A DNA stretch of 64,000 nucleotides, from contig NC_084596.1 in NCBI RefSeq assembly GCF_033807715.1, forward strand, positions 40,875,958 to 40,939,957, read 5' to 3'. The DNA is from Cololabis saira (lineage: Eukaryota; Chordata; Actinopteri; Beloniformes; Belonidae). The notes under the pieces were generated by a model. It was not told the origin of the DNA, searched no databases, and saw only the letters and a list, made by a program, of their open reading frames with translations. Shown one piece after another: positions 35,130-49,117 of this stretch; within the stretch, counting starts at the first letter, position 1; the number at the start of each line of letters is the position of its first letter. A program made the translations under genes and the position numbers.

Positions 35130-35255
35130 GAGGAAGCTCTGTGGAGAGTTTATGTCCTCCTTTTGCTTGCTTGGGCTTTCTCCAGGTACTCCAGCTTCCT
35201 CCCACTCCACAAACATGTATGTAAAATGATTGCTGACTCTAAATTGCCCGTATGA
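35130..35255 (+). mobile_element. SINE body fragment
   Basis: TCTGTGGAGAGTTTATGTCC, then GGTACTCCAGCTTCCTCCCA and GACTCTAAATTGCCCGTATG match the common body of the tRNA-type SINE at 4166-4394. The tRNA-like head is missing. Confidence 0.75.
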
Positions 35256-35759
35256 ATGACCCCTGCTGCTTGCTCAAAGACAGCTCTCTTTATTGCACGT
35301 TAGCATTTATATTTCATTGCTCGTGCTCTTTGGGCTAATCTTACACTCTCTTCTTGGTCTTTACTTTCCATCTCTGTCTTTGTGTTCGTTGCAACTTTCC
35401 CCCCTTCCCCTCGCCTCAGCTGCTCTGGGATTGTCCCTCATTATTCAACATCCAAATATCATCTCATTGTTGCCCCGCGCTCCCCCATCGTCTCGGCCAT
35501 GTAATATTAAAGTCAGAGGGGACGACCCCTACTGTTTTTTTCAGTTAGCGCTCGCTGGAAAAAGCAACAGAGAGCAGGAGGAGGGAAAGTAATGTCATCC
35601 ACAGCAGAGCTAGTGAGAAGAATGCACTTTGACTATATCTCCCCTTCAGCTACTCATTATTCAGACCCTCCAAACCATGTTCTACCACAGCTCTACAACT
35701 TTAAATAAAATGTGAAGGATGCATTTTTCAAGAGTCAACAAAACAATGCTTTTTAGGCC
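35256..35759. other. Spacer, no gene recognised
   Basis: Open frames of 64-99 codons without known domains; ordinary composition. Confidence 0.45.
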
Positions 35760-35966
35760 AGGTTGTGATTGAGAACAGCCCCGGACCTTTCCCATTGATC
35801 ATGCACATATCTTACTCCGTCTGCAGCTGCCACCAGAGCCGGAATGAGCATCATGTTTGTGCTTGGATGGGCGACTGAATGTTTTTGGAGGTAAATGAAC
35901 TGCTCACATTCACCTATCTGGTTCGGCCCAATCAGGCTGCATAGCGGCACATGTGCAATTAATGCA
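35760..35966. repeat. 207-bp direct repeat, left copy
   Basis: Begins AGGTTGTGATTGAGAACAGC and ends GTGCAATTAATGCA. It matches 37456-37662 over 207 bases with about two differences. The sequence looks unique and non-coding apart from a shadow open frame. It flanks the LINE fragment on the left. Confidence 0.97.
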
Positions 35967-36419
35967 ATCTATTAGCTTATAGGTTTAAAGATTTGGGTGT
36001 TGATTTTATGAAAAGTTACTTGTCAAACAGAAAACAATGCGTAATGTTTAATGGTTTTCTTTCAAACACTGTAACACTGGAAAATGGTATTCCACAAGGG
36101 AGTTGCCTTGGACCTCTACTTTATTCCATCTTTGTTAATGACATGCCATATGTACTTAAAAATGCGAATATGGTGATCTACGCGGATGATACCACGATGT
36201 ATGTCTCCGCAGATAATATTGAATGTGTTAACAAGTCGCTACAACAAGAGTTGATGCTGGTTTCTAACTGGGTAGTAGAGAACAAACTAAAACTAAATGT
36301 CATGAAAACTAAATGTGTTGTTATTGGTTCTAAACATGCCCTGAGGTCTGATCCTAAGCTGTGTCTTTCTGTGCAAGGTGTTGCCATTGAACAGGTCAAA
36401 AAAGCCAAACTGTTGGGAG

Positions 36420-37078
36420 CAGAGCCGTCTGGGAGATTTGCGAGTCTCTGTGCGAAATGGCCGGGGGGGGCCCTTGCGCGTGAACGTAGCGAGCACGCGC
36501 AAAGTTTTTGGGTTTTTTGGGTCGGATCGGGTGTCTATATGCACAATTTTAACTCTCCAATTAGCAAAATACTGGACACCTTCCCCTGCCTCATCATCAT
36601 CTCTTGCCTCGACGCGGGGCCCCACGGCTGCTTGAGACCCGGTCGGATCTGTGATTTTTGTAACAAATTTATCAAACGAGCCTTTCAGAGAGGCATTAAA
36701 CTCTTCCATTTTCTTTAGTTTTTTTTCTTTTTTCATCCCCTGATGGAAATTTCCTGAATCTGTGTCGTTCTCTCGACATTGTGTGACAGTTTGTTACACA
36801 CTCCACCCGTCTGGATCAGAGCACCTTGTGTCTGCGCTTGGTCTGACGCAGTTGTACTGAACAACAGACACGCGCATCATTGCACATATATTTATTGATA
36901 TGCACACTAGTACACATTTAGGTCTGTAATGGAACGTGACTGTTGATATTTATAAGGGAAAAAAGAAAAAAAAAAGAAAAAAAAAAAAAATTAAAAAAAA
37001 TTGAAAAAAAAAACCATAGGGCGAGGCCCCTTGGGGTGCGAGGCCCCGTGCGGTCGCACACCCCTTGCGGTGGCCCTG
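36420..37078. mobile_element. hAT MITE, TSD GTTGGGAG, inside the LINE fragment
   Basis: Starts CAGAGCCGTCTGGGAG and ends GCGGTGGCCCTG, with CAGRGCC-type inverted tips. The exact 8-bp repeat GTTGGGAG (36412-36419, 37079-37086) is LINE coding sequence, so the insertion is unambiguous. A minus-strand open frame (36293-36736) covers its left half and contains DKFVTKITDPTGSQ; this may be a captured or degenerate transposase exon, but I cannot identify it. An A-rich tract lies near 36960-37015. Confidence 0.92.
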
Positions 37079-37113
37079 GTTGGGAGTGACTGTCGATGAA
37101 ACCTTATCTTGGT

Positions 37114-37352
37114 TGTGGCAGGGTGGAGAGGTGGATGGGACACGCGCACCTGTGTCCCATCCACCTGAGTGGCTGGTTCTCTCCACCCTGCCTGCCTTAT
37201 AAGGGAGCTGGACAGCAGCGGAGGGGTCGGAGAAGCTGTGTGAAGGTGCTTGGGCACGTGTGAGGGTTTCTGAGGCTAAATAAAGGGTTCTGCATGATTC
37301 CCCGTGTCTCTCCATCCTTCGGTCGGGCCCCCGTAGCACTCGCCCTGCTACA
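37114..37352 (+). mobile_element. Solo LTR, 239 bp, inside the LINE fragment
   Basis: Starts TGTGGCAGGGTGG and ends CGCCCTGCTACA, with the TG...CA and inverted tips of an LTR. Internally it has TTATAAGGG (about 37197) and AATAAA (37279-37284), in the order expected of a promoter and poly(A) signal. Flanks TTGGT and CTGGT are a 5-bp TSD with one change. No internal coding region remains, so the LTR-retroelement family cannot be named. Deletion by LTR-LTR recombination is the usual origin of such solo LTRs. Confidence 0.85.
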
Positions 37353-37455
37353 CTGGTCTTCTCATATTAATAATATTGTGTGTAAAATGAGTAGAAACAT
37401 CTCTAATATTAGAAGAAGCACCTATCTGCTGAATGAAACAACTATCAAATTATTA

Positions 37456-37662
37456 AGGTTGTGATTGAGAACAGCCCCAGACCTTTCCCATTGATCATGC
37501 ACATATCTTACTCCGTCTGCAGCTGCCACAAGAGCCGGAATGAGCATCATGTTTGTGCTTGGATGGGCGACTGAATGTTTTTGGAGGTAAATGAACTGCT
37601 CACATTCACCTATCTGGTTCGGCCCAATCAGGCTGCATAGCGGCACATGTGCAATTAATGCA
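37456..37662. repeat. 207-bp direct repeat, right copy
   Basis: Matches 35760-35966 in the same orientation and to the same length; differences include GCCCCAGACC for GCCCCGGACC and CCACAAGAG for CCACCAGAG. Confidence 0.97.
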
Positions 37663-38420
37663 GGACAGATGGTCCAAGTTCACGCAGAGGATGAAGTGAT
37701 GGGGAGGGAAGACCGCATGGCCCCGCGGGACCTTTATACCCCCGGGCGTCTCTGTCACTGATGCAAGTTTCACTTTGACGTGTTTGATCAGGTGACTCCG
37801 TGTAGTTGACGGTGATTTGAAACTGTGCTGCGTGCCAGATTGTTAAACAGTAGCTCGCTGCATTTTGTAGCACAGGTGGATTCTCATAACCAAACCCGTG
37901 ATTTTAGATTACTCTCATACATTATGCAAGTGACATGCTATTAGAGGGGACAGGCAGGGGTAGGGTCAGGGGATTTTAATGAATTTTTCAGACGGTGATG
38001 ATAGCAGGATTTGCATTTGTTCTAGGTGACATTGTGTTTGTTTTGGAAAATTGGCTGAGATTATGGTTCCTAGCTGTCGTGTGCCCACACTGGTGAAGGC
38101 AGTTTTGGAGAGCAGGGAAATATCCGGCTGCGTTGTTTGCAATCGCAGTCCTTGTGTTTGGTGAAGTTAATTAATATGTGTAGACAGTACTCGAGTTGTA
38201 AAAAGAAATCAGGAGGGATGGTGGATTTTATCATATGGGGTCAGATAATTTGTGCTGATTACAAATAATATAATATATTACAAATAATAGCAGTGACCAA
38301 AAAACCGCAGTTAAATGCAGCCTTCTGTAAGCTTGAAATATCCACTGGGCTTACATCAAATACATCAAAACACAACAATAAAAAACACTTTTCTGAACTT
38401 CACAGGATAAGTAAAATGGA
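37663..38420. other. Spacer, no gene recognised
   Basis: Unique-looking DNA continuing the flank of the 207-bp repeat; no gene or repeat ends. Confidence 0.45.
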
Positions 38421-38745
38421 TCACTGCAAAAACTCACAATCTTAACAAGAATATTTGTCTTATTTCTAGTTTAAAATGTCTCATTTTAGTAAAAAAATCT
38501 CATTACACTTAGAACAAGACTCATCACTGGAAAAAACAACAATTTTCACCTGTTTCAAGTAGATTTTCACTTGAAATAAGTAGAAAAATCTGCCAGTGGA
38601 ACAAGATTTTTTTGCTTGTAATAAGAAGATAAATCTTGTCCCACTGGCAGATTTTTCTACTTATTTCAAGTGAAAATTTACTTGAAACAGGTGAAAATTG
38701 TCAAATAAGTTATTTTCCTTGTGTTATTTTTCTGGTGATGATTCT
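38421..38745. mobile_element. CACTGCAAAAA-type MITE with a 69-bp hairpin
   Basis: Starts CACTGCAAAAACTCACAATC. The core has two arms of 69 bases (38541-38609, 38631-38699) that pair with about two mismatches around a 21-base loop. The right terminus is degraded (TTATTTTTCTGGTGATG). No protein. Confidence 0.85.
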
Positions 38746-39364
38746 AAATGTTGAAATAGCAGTAAAACCACATTCATTGATGAAATGACATAAGGGATGG
38801 AAAGGGGGGATGGCAGTTTTACAGGGGGCATGATTTGGACCGGTTTGGTTTTTATTTCAGGGGGGGATGCCATCCCCCCTCATCCCCCCTCAACTCCAGT
38901 ACTGTGTGTAGTAATAATGACCTTTTTACGTTAATTTCCACGTCAGAGAACAATTTAATGAGTTACTAGTAACGCTGGTGATAAACAGAGGTATCACATT
39001 CAGAGTGAAGTGTATTGTGTTTTTTTATTATTATAGGAGCTGTAATAACATTTGTGCTGTTCTGGATCACTGCTTGAGTTTTCTTCATCCTCTTATTTCA
39101 TTGTTATCCTCCTCCAGATCCAACTCCTGGCTGCTCGTCGTGTTCAGCCGCACCGATTGTTCACGCGTGTGACTGATTAACGTAGCCACGCTAGCGGAAC
39201 AGTGGTCCTTTCTCCTGGTTCTCCTGTTTATTTTGACTCTGCGTTCAAATGTTTACTGCTTTCTGCGAAATCCCTTAAACAGATTTAAGTCCTTTGGATT
39301 TTCTGTGTTTGTTTGCACTGATTACCTTTGAGCTGTCCTCCTTCCATAATGGGATAGCTGGCCG
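38746..39364. other. Spacer, no gene recognised
   Basis: Contains short GGGGGGATG-type repeats with their complement (CATCCCCCCT) near 38806-38890, possibly a remnant of an inverted-repeat element. Nothing else is supported. Confidence 0.45.
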
Positions 39365-41424
39365 CAGGGCGGCCCCTAACCAAATTGTGGCCCTAGGCGA
39401 AATGCTATTTGGGGCCCCCCCCGCCCTCAAACCTCTCCCCATTACAAATGTATCATTGGTACAGAATGACTGTATAACAACATGCTATTTTCAAGCAGCA
39501 CTATGTAACTTTTCCACCTTAATATCATATTTCATCATCATCATTGTGATGGTCCATCAACTTCCAACAGGTTTAATGAACCTCTGTCATGGTCTGAGGG
39601 GTCATAACACCTTCACTGGCACTATGTAATTTTGAGGAGCATGGTAGGAACCCTGCCACACTAAAAAACAACACAAATTTTACGGCTTTGACTGCTTTAC
39701 GGCATACGTCACTTCCCCCTCCTTCCCGATTCGTAGTCGAGACGAAAATGGGCGGGGCTTGGAGCGCAGAGCTCAGGAGAAGCTGGTAACCCATTGCTGC
39801 GTTGTGGCTGCAGCAGCTCCACACAACAGACGTGGGGAAAAGATCGCTAATGGTTTAACTTTTCACCGCTTTCCTGCTCGGAGGCAGAACCACGGAGGCC
39901 AAGTATCTGATATAACAAAGTAAAAGAGTGAAAGAGTCGTCGGCTCAGTTGGATCGCGGCTGTAACGACCAAACATAACCTTCCACAGTAAACAAACTAA
40001 CACTCACACAGACCGGGTCGGATCAAAACACGGGTTTATTAAACCACAAACACACAGACCGGGTCGGAACGGGTTTTTTTTCCCTACTTCTCCAGCTAAA
40101 CGCAGTTGCTGGCCAGCTCTCTCTCTCATTTACCAAAGCAGCTGCCAAACACTCCTAAACAAGGTAGTAAGACGTGGGTTGTGTAGAACTGCGGCAGTAA
40201 ATCCTCATCGGAGCTCCACTCTTGATAGGGATTTCATATGGATCCAGACCGTTAATAATCATTATTTTCTCCATATACCGCTCCCTGGCTTCCTTGTTTA
40301 AGGTATCCCCGTAATTTCCAGTTCCTTTCTAGCAGTTTAACATTTTTTTTTTGCGTTCCGTCTGTTCACTTGGTGAAACAGAAAAGTAATTTTGAAAGAC
40401 CATCCCGTCTTCATTCACTATCAAAACAAATGCAGCGACGGGGCAGGATCTTTCCGGCAGTACGCGCTGGTGCTTATGGGAAATGTAGTGTTCTTTCTGG
40501 TAAAGCACTACCGCTTTTGTCCAAAAGATGCCGCCAAACTCAGAAAAGTTGAAAGTTACATTGTGCTGCTTTAACTTGACAACCCGTCAATAATAACATA
40601 TGTACGGTAGATAAAGTCGTTTTACTGTATGAGTCAAATGAAATTAAAAAAAAAAAAAATCAACCTGACATAATAAATAAATATTGAATAAAAAACTTAA
40701 AACTGAAATAAACAAGTCACAGATAGCGATCAATTACTCATCAAAAGAAAGTTATGTACCTCCACCACCTTAATCCCCCACAAAAAACTGAAAGTTGGTC
40801 TAGCAGGTCGGAAATCCGAGCTAAACACGCACGTGTGCCTTTTACAGATGCACCTTTATCTCACTAAAATAGTCAAACTTCTTAACAATAAAAATTGATA
40901 TAAAACTATAGCCAATTTATTATATATTGGCTAAAGTTTGTAGCTTATATACGACCAACTGGTCATTTTACCAGTCAATAAATGTTCATCAGGGCTGCTG
41001 GAAAAACACAAATCTCCAGTCTAGACAGAGATGGAGATTCCTATATGAGCGGCAGCTCAGGTGTTTGTGCTACAAAGTTTTATTTAGACAACATCCCCAC
41101 CTCCAAGTGAAGCACGAGTTTCCTCGTGTTTTGCCTTTTTTCCTCTCTTGCTCCTGATTTGTAATGTCTTTTGGATGAAAAGTTGAAATCTCTGCAAGAG
41201 CCTGCTTGGACCCTCCTGATTGGTCAGATTCCAGGTGCTGCCAATCAATGCACGGCCAGATTATTCATACCTATTCAGGTCTCTTTTCTCCCCTCCTCCT
41301 CACGGTAGTGCATATGCGCATCCATTACGAATACAGTATGCGTCGCCTCGCGCAAAACGTGGCCCCCGTTGGAAGATGAGGCCCTACGCACAGCGCGTGT
41401 TCTGCGTTTAGGGAGGTGGCACTG
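39365..41424. mobile_element. Large hAT-type element (CAGGGCGGCCCCTAACC)
   Basis: Begins CAGGGCGGCCCCTAACCAAA and ends GGGAGGTGGCACTG. Internal blocks (CAAGTGAAGCACGAG, CTCTGCAAGAGCCTGC, TGGAAGATGAGGCCCTA) match the shorter relative at 12646-13006. Flanks GCTGGCCG and GCTAACCC share only five of eight positions, so the TSD is decayed. No transposase frame was recognised. A TTAA-type MITE is nested at 39495-40570. Confidence 0.7.
39495..40570. mobile_element. TTAA-type MITE (GCAGCACTATGTAACTTT), nested
   Basis: Left end GCAGCACTATGTAACTTTTC and right end GAAAGTTACATTGTGCTGC are inverted. The right flank is TTAA (40571-40574) and the left flank TCAA (39491-39494), likely a mutated TTAA. The interior has moderate GC content and open frames with no known domain. 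Confidence 0.75.
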
Positions 41425-42010
41425 GCTAACCCTTCCCTGAGCAGCTGTCATTACAGCATCTTGTTTTATTGCGTGGCCATCATGGGTTATCAGTGTATTA
41501 GCTGAGCTTTGGCGTGAGCTCCACTGCAGTGTTGAGGTCTGCGTGTTTCCTTAAACCTGAAACAGGTCTCATGCCAGGTACTGACTGTAACTACAACTAG
41601 TGCATTATTTATTCTGCATTATAAACTGCACCTGCTCCGGTGCACCAGCTATTGTACAACACGGACTTTACGTCCTCCTTTTGTTCAATTATCTTTCTGA
41701 TACTTGACAGATTTTATGGGTTATGTAATTTGTAGCTTTCTAGCATTTGGCAATGTTAAATTTAGCCTAATAATTTTAATGTAGTCTTTTTATAAATAGC
41801 CATATATTGGCTTCTGATTAAATCCTGCGGCAGACTTCAGCTGCTTATCGAGGCTATTACAATTTCCATTGATGCCTATCAGTCTGTGTAACATTAAAGT
41901 GGCCCCTAAAGTGTCAGTAATTAAGATTCTAGCACGATCCGAACTAAGCGCTTGATTTGACCTTTAAGATGACATCATAGCTTTCAAATAATTCAATGAT
42001 AACAGAATTT
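41425..42010. other. Spacer, no gene recognised
   Basis: Unique-looking DNA, ending at an (AAT) run. Confidence 0.45.
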
Positions 42011-42057
<47 letters not shown>

Positions 42058-42190
42058 ATTTTATTTGTTAGGCGCCTTTCATGGCACTCAAGGTCGCCGT
42101 ACAAAAATCAATATATATAAAACACAATTTAAACAACAGAGAACAGCAAAGTTTGCAGCAGAACATAAAAGACAGATATTGTAGGTCTAA
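42011..42190 (-). mobile_element. LINE/SINE 3' end with (ATT)n tail
   Basis: Read on the minus strand, CCTTGAGTGCCATGAAAGGC, GCCTAACAAATAAAATG runs into an (ATT)n tract of about 45 bases (42011-42056 on plus). This is a standard fish retroposon 3' terminus with a microsatellite tail. The 5' extent is unclear. Confidence 0.65.
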
Positions 42191-45679
<3,489 letters not shown>

Positions 45680-46241
45680 CATTTCTTGATGATTTTTGTC
45701 TTCTCTCGTCCTTGTTTTCTTAATCTGTAGTCTAGATAGATCTGATGATAATAACAAATGCCAAATAAAGCATGTGCCATTATTATCAGCCAGGATGAAG
45801 TTATTTCCTTTCTTCAGTATTATTTAATTTGATTTGAATTGAATTGAGTTTGATTGACTGGATCTCTGAAGTCAGTCAGTCCCTGCACACGTGAGAAAAT
45901 TGGTGCCTGTAATTGCGTTTATAGCTCTTGCTGAGTTAGTCCCTAAGAATAAATTCATGCATGTCCTTTCAAAGATTTGCACCATTCTTTTGCCATGCAC
46001 TCCCACTTTAATTTCCTTTGCATAATGACAAACACTAATAGACTTTTCTCTTTTTCTGCCTGTTTTTGATTCGTTTATATTTCAACTTTGATTGTTGCTG
46101 GGCTTTTTTTTGACTGGGCACTTTTACTGTACAGCCATATACGTCGTATATCATATCGTATACCATATACCATATATCAATCTAATTTAGTTGAATTATG
46201 TTGTAACCTGGTTGTGGTTAAATTAAAATGTATCTGGAAAC
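45680..46241. other. Spacer, no gene recognised
   Basis: Contains TTGAATTGAATTGAG near 45836, like a degraded LINE tail, and ATACCATATACCATATATC repeats near 46150. No gene. Confidence 0.45.
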
Positions 46242-46249
46242 AGACAACT

Positions 46250-46695
46250 AGGGGTGGGTAACTCACGATTCAATACTGTGGCGATATGTGGCCCACGATA
46301 ACGATAATATCACAATATACGATATTCAATATATTGTAAGAAATTTCATTGATATATCACGATATATGTGACTGAAAAAGAAAAAATACCCATAAAAAGG
46401 AAAACGTTTGTAGTTATGCATTTATTCAATGCCAAAACTTTATACAATGTACAAAGAAAATAATATTGTTTATAAATAATAAACAAAAACTAATATGTTT
46501 TCTATTTAATTTAATCTACTTTGGCCCATATCAAACTTTTGAGCCGAATAAGTGCATGCAAAATAGTGTGGTGACAACCGCGTAAATCCATTATGTGTGT
46601 TAAAATATCAATATTTGCCATCAGTTTATCGATTATTTATTGCAACAGAAAGCGCAACAATATATTGCAATATCGATTTTTTCCCCCACCACTAA
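46250..46695. mobile_element. hAT MITE with CGATATATCG interior, TSD AGACAACT
   Basis: AGGGGTGGGTAACTCACG at the left and TTTTCCCCCACCACTA at the right are inverted tips. The 8-bp repeat AGACAACT is exact (46242-46249, 46696-46703). The interior has many ATATCACGATAT-type repeats common in this fish hAT family. Confidence 0.88.
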
Positions 46696-47271
46696 AGACA
46701 ACTATTCATTCTAGTTGGTTTAGGAAATGAAAACTACCTTATATCCACCTCGGCTCCTCGGACCATCTCTCTGTGATGCTAACTCCTGCGTGCAAGTTTC
46801 TGCTTATCAGGAATAAGTCCACGGGTCTGGCCTGCAGGAGCACGGATGCTTTGCAGAACTGTTTCACAGAGATGAGTACACTGAGTCTGGGTCTGGACAC
46901 GTCCAGAAAGGCATGGAGGATGTCCGTGTGGTTAAAAACATCCCAATGGCCAATGAGAAACCCTGGATGTCCGGTGAAGTAGGGGGAAACCGAAAGCAAA
47001 GAACCAAGCTTTCAAGTCCGGTGACATGGTGGCTCTGAAGACAGCTAGCTAACGTGAACCGGGCCCTAAGACTGGCTAAGCACGCTCATGGATGAAAGGG
47101 GAGGACCTATTCAACGACCCCACTAACACCAGATGGCAGGGCATCCAGACCATTGCTGAATACTCACCTGGTCCAACCACACTGGGCCCAGCACTGCATG
47201 CACTTTCTGCCACGGATGAGGAGAGCACGTCTTCCCCCTCCCATTCTCACCACCTTCTACAGAGGAACTAT

Positions 47272-48066
47272 AGAGGGTCTGCATTGACGTCACTTCCCCA
47301 CTGGACCAGCCCCCTTACTTGCATTGAGTGGCAAAACATCAGCAAAAATGGCTGCAACTAGTGGAGAAGACGGGATAACAGCTGATTATGGGCTTAAATT
47401 AAAGGCAGTTGGACTTGACAGTGACCCGTACAGTTACCAAGAACCATTGGTCCATGGACATTAATATTTGGTACAGTTACCAAGAACCAGTGGTCCATGG
47501 ACATTAATATTTGGTACAGTTACCAAGAACCAGTGGTCCATGGACATTAATATTTGGTACAGTTACCCCAAGAACCAGTGGTCCATGGACATTAATATTT
47601 GGTACAGTTACCCCAAGAACCAGTGGTCCATGGACATTAATATTTGGCCACGAATCCAGTTTTCTGATATTTATATGTACTTCATTTCTACGCCGGGGAA
47701 ATACACGAAGCAAAGCTTGAAGGCTTAAAAAAAATCTTGACACTTGGTCCGACTTCAAGGCAGGATTTGTTGTAGAAATTAAAGTGATGAGGACACCGAA
47801 CTTTATGATTTGACCATTTAACGTTAGCTACCCAAAAATCCAACATTACCTGATACAAAATGGGAACCACAAATCCACGTTTCGGTGCCTGGAATCCAGT
47901 TGTTTCTGTGAATTGCAGCGATCCATTTGTCTCTCTTAAGCTTATTTTTCGGCAGTCTGTAAAACGATAACTCAGATTTCTTGCTTTCTGCCACTCAGTC
48001 TTTCTGCCACTCAGTGGACGTAACCCGCTGTGAAGTCGCATCTGTGACGTCATGCGCATTCCCTCT
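47272..48066. mobile_element. ISL2EU-like transposon copy 3, both ends present
   Basis: Left end AGAGGGTCTGCATTGACGTC and right end ATGACGTCA..., reading GACGTCATGCGCATTCCCTC then T, are inverted repeats of about 25 bases, flanked by AT on both sides within the LINE sequence CTATAGAG. Inside are the plus-strand start MAATSGEDGITADYGLKLKA (about 47348 on), a 5-unit minisatellite, IQFSDIYMYFISTPGKY, and a partial minus-strand THAP exon that lacks its N-terminal half. At 795 bp it is a deletion derivative. This copy defines the termini of the family. Confidence 0.85.
47432..47648. repeat. 43-bp minisatellite, 5 units
   Basis: Same unit as at 9524 and 31924; the last two junctions have the CCCC variant, and the first unit reads CCATTGG for CCAGTGG. 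Confidence 0.97.
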
Positions 48067-48175
48067 ATAGAGAGCATCCATCTCAGTCTGGGCGGCAGCC
48101 TGTAGCGCCCTACCAAGGGTGGTGAGGACAGCAGAGAAAATCATCGGGACTTCACTTCCTCCCCTCCAGGACACT

Positions 48176-49070
48176 CAGGGCCGGTTCTAGAAAATGATGA
48201 CTAGGGCTGCATCTCAGATCAGAGGGGGTGCACATGCCTGGCACGTTATTCAACACTAAATTATGCATTTTCCCATTATTTCAAGCGGAATGATACTAGC
48301 AAAACAAGAATATTTAAAGTGTATTTCAAATGCCTTATTGCAGCAATATTGCTTCAGAACAAAGAAAATGCTACATTTAGTCTGGGCTACCTCACCCATC
48401 AGACAATCTAGCAACAGATGTTTCTTACCCTGAAAATAAAACATAGAAATTCAAACTAATTTTATCTACACAGCTCAAAACCATCACTAAACATGACAGT
48501 CATTTCAAGTGGAATGATACCAGTCAAACAATAATATTTAACATGTCTTTTAAGTGCATTTTTGCAGCAATATCGCTGCAGAACAAAGAAAATGCTACAT
48601 TTAGTCTGGGCTACCTCACCCATCAGACAATCTAGCTAAACAGAAAATAAAACATAGAAAAATAAATAACAAAAATAAATATAACCATAAATATAAACTT
48701 GCTTGCGTCGTTGTGCTTGAACAACTTCCGAATATCCATCGTTACTTTGTGTTAACGGAGCAGCAGAGAGCAGCGTCTTGCTGGTGCAGGTAACTGCTGG
48801 AAGCAGATCAGTGACGGACACTGCTGATTTATGGTTCTGCGTTGCACCAACGCAGAGCTTACGGCGTAGGATACGCAGGGACGCGAAAGTACGGTGCGCG
48901 TCGCCGCATACCCTACGCCGTAGGCTACGCCGCCGATTTAACGCGGAACCATAAATCAGGCTTAACGCGCGCGCATTTATCAGTTTTCTTTTCGTCTTTT
49001 CAACTGATCATGCAAACACATAAACTAAGGGTGCAATGCATGCTGATGCACCCAAGTAGAACCGGGCCTG
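48176..49070. mobile_element. hAT element, 895 bp, exact TSD AGGACACT
   Basis: Left end CAGGGCCGGTTCTAG and right end GTAGAACCGGGCCTG are inverted; AGGACACT at 48168-48175 and 49071-49078 is a perfect 8-bp TSD. A 165-base segment is tandemly repeated inside (about 48279-48447, 48502-48660; shared GCTACATTTAGTCTGGGCTA). Palindromic MITE copy D is nested at 48822-48965. No transposase. Confidence 0.95.
48822..48965. mobile_element. Palindromic MITE, ATGGTTCCGCG family, copy D
   Basis: CTGATTTATGGTTCTGCGTT is mirrored by AACGCGGAACCATAAATCAG, with GCTTACGGCGTAGG and CCCTACGCCGTAGG inside. It lies in the 895-bp hAT element. Confidence 0.9.
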
Positions 49071-49117
49071 AGGACACTGCAAGAAAACACTGTTTGACCA
49101 GGGCTCAAAACATCTCC

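Larger units (their letters stand above)
35967..37455 (+). pseudogene. LINE reverse-transcriptase fragment, truncated at both ends
   Basis: The plus frame encodes the RT core: MKSYLSNRKQCVMFNGFLSN, GIPQGSCLGPLLYSIFVNDM and the catalytic YADDTTMY, then WVVENKLKLNVMKTKCVVIG and KAKLLG. After a hAT MITE the frame resumes as LGVTVDETLSW; after a solo LTR it resumes as WSSHINNIVCKMSRNISNIR. It stops near 37455 without a 3' UTR. The family is L2/CR1-like (Rex1/Babar type). Lacking both ends, it cannot be a simple target-primed insertion. It is bracketed by the 207-bp direct repeats. Confidence 0.9.

Noticed and set aside
36293..36736. 147-codon minus frame as a host gene
   Set aside because: It spans the junction between LINE sequence and a hAT MITE, so most of it is chance; a small part may be a transposase remnant.
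47688..48116. 142-codon minus frame as a gene
   Set aside because: It runs across the ISL2EU-like element's end into LINE antisense; only a short part corresponds to the THAP exon region and that part is out of context.
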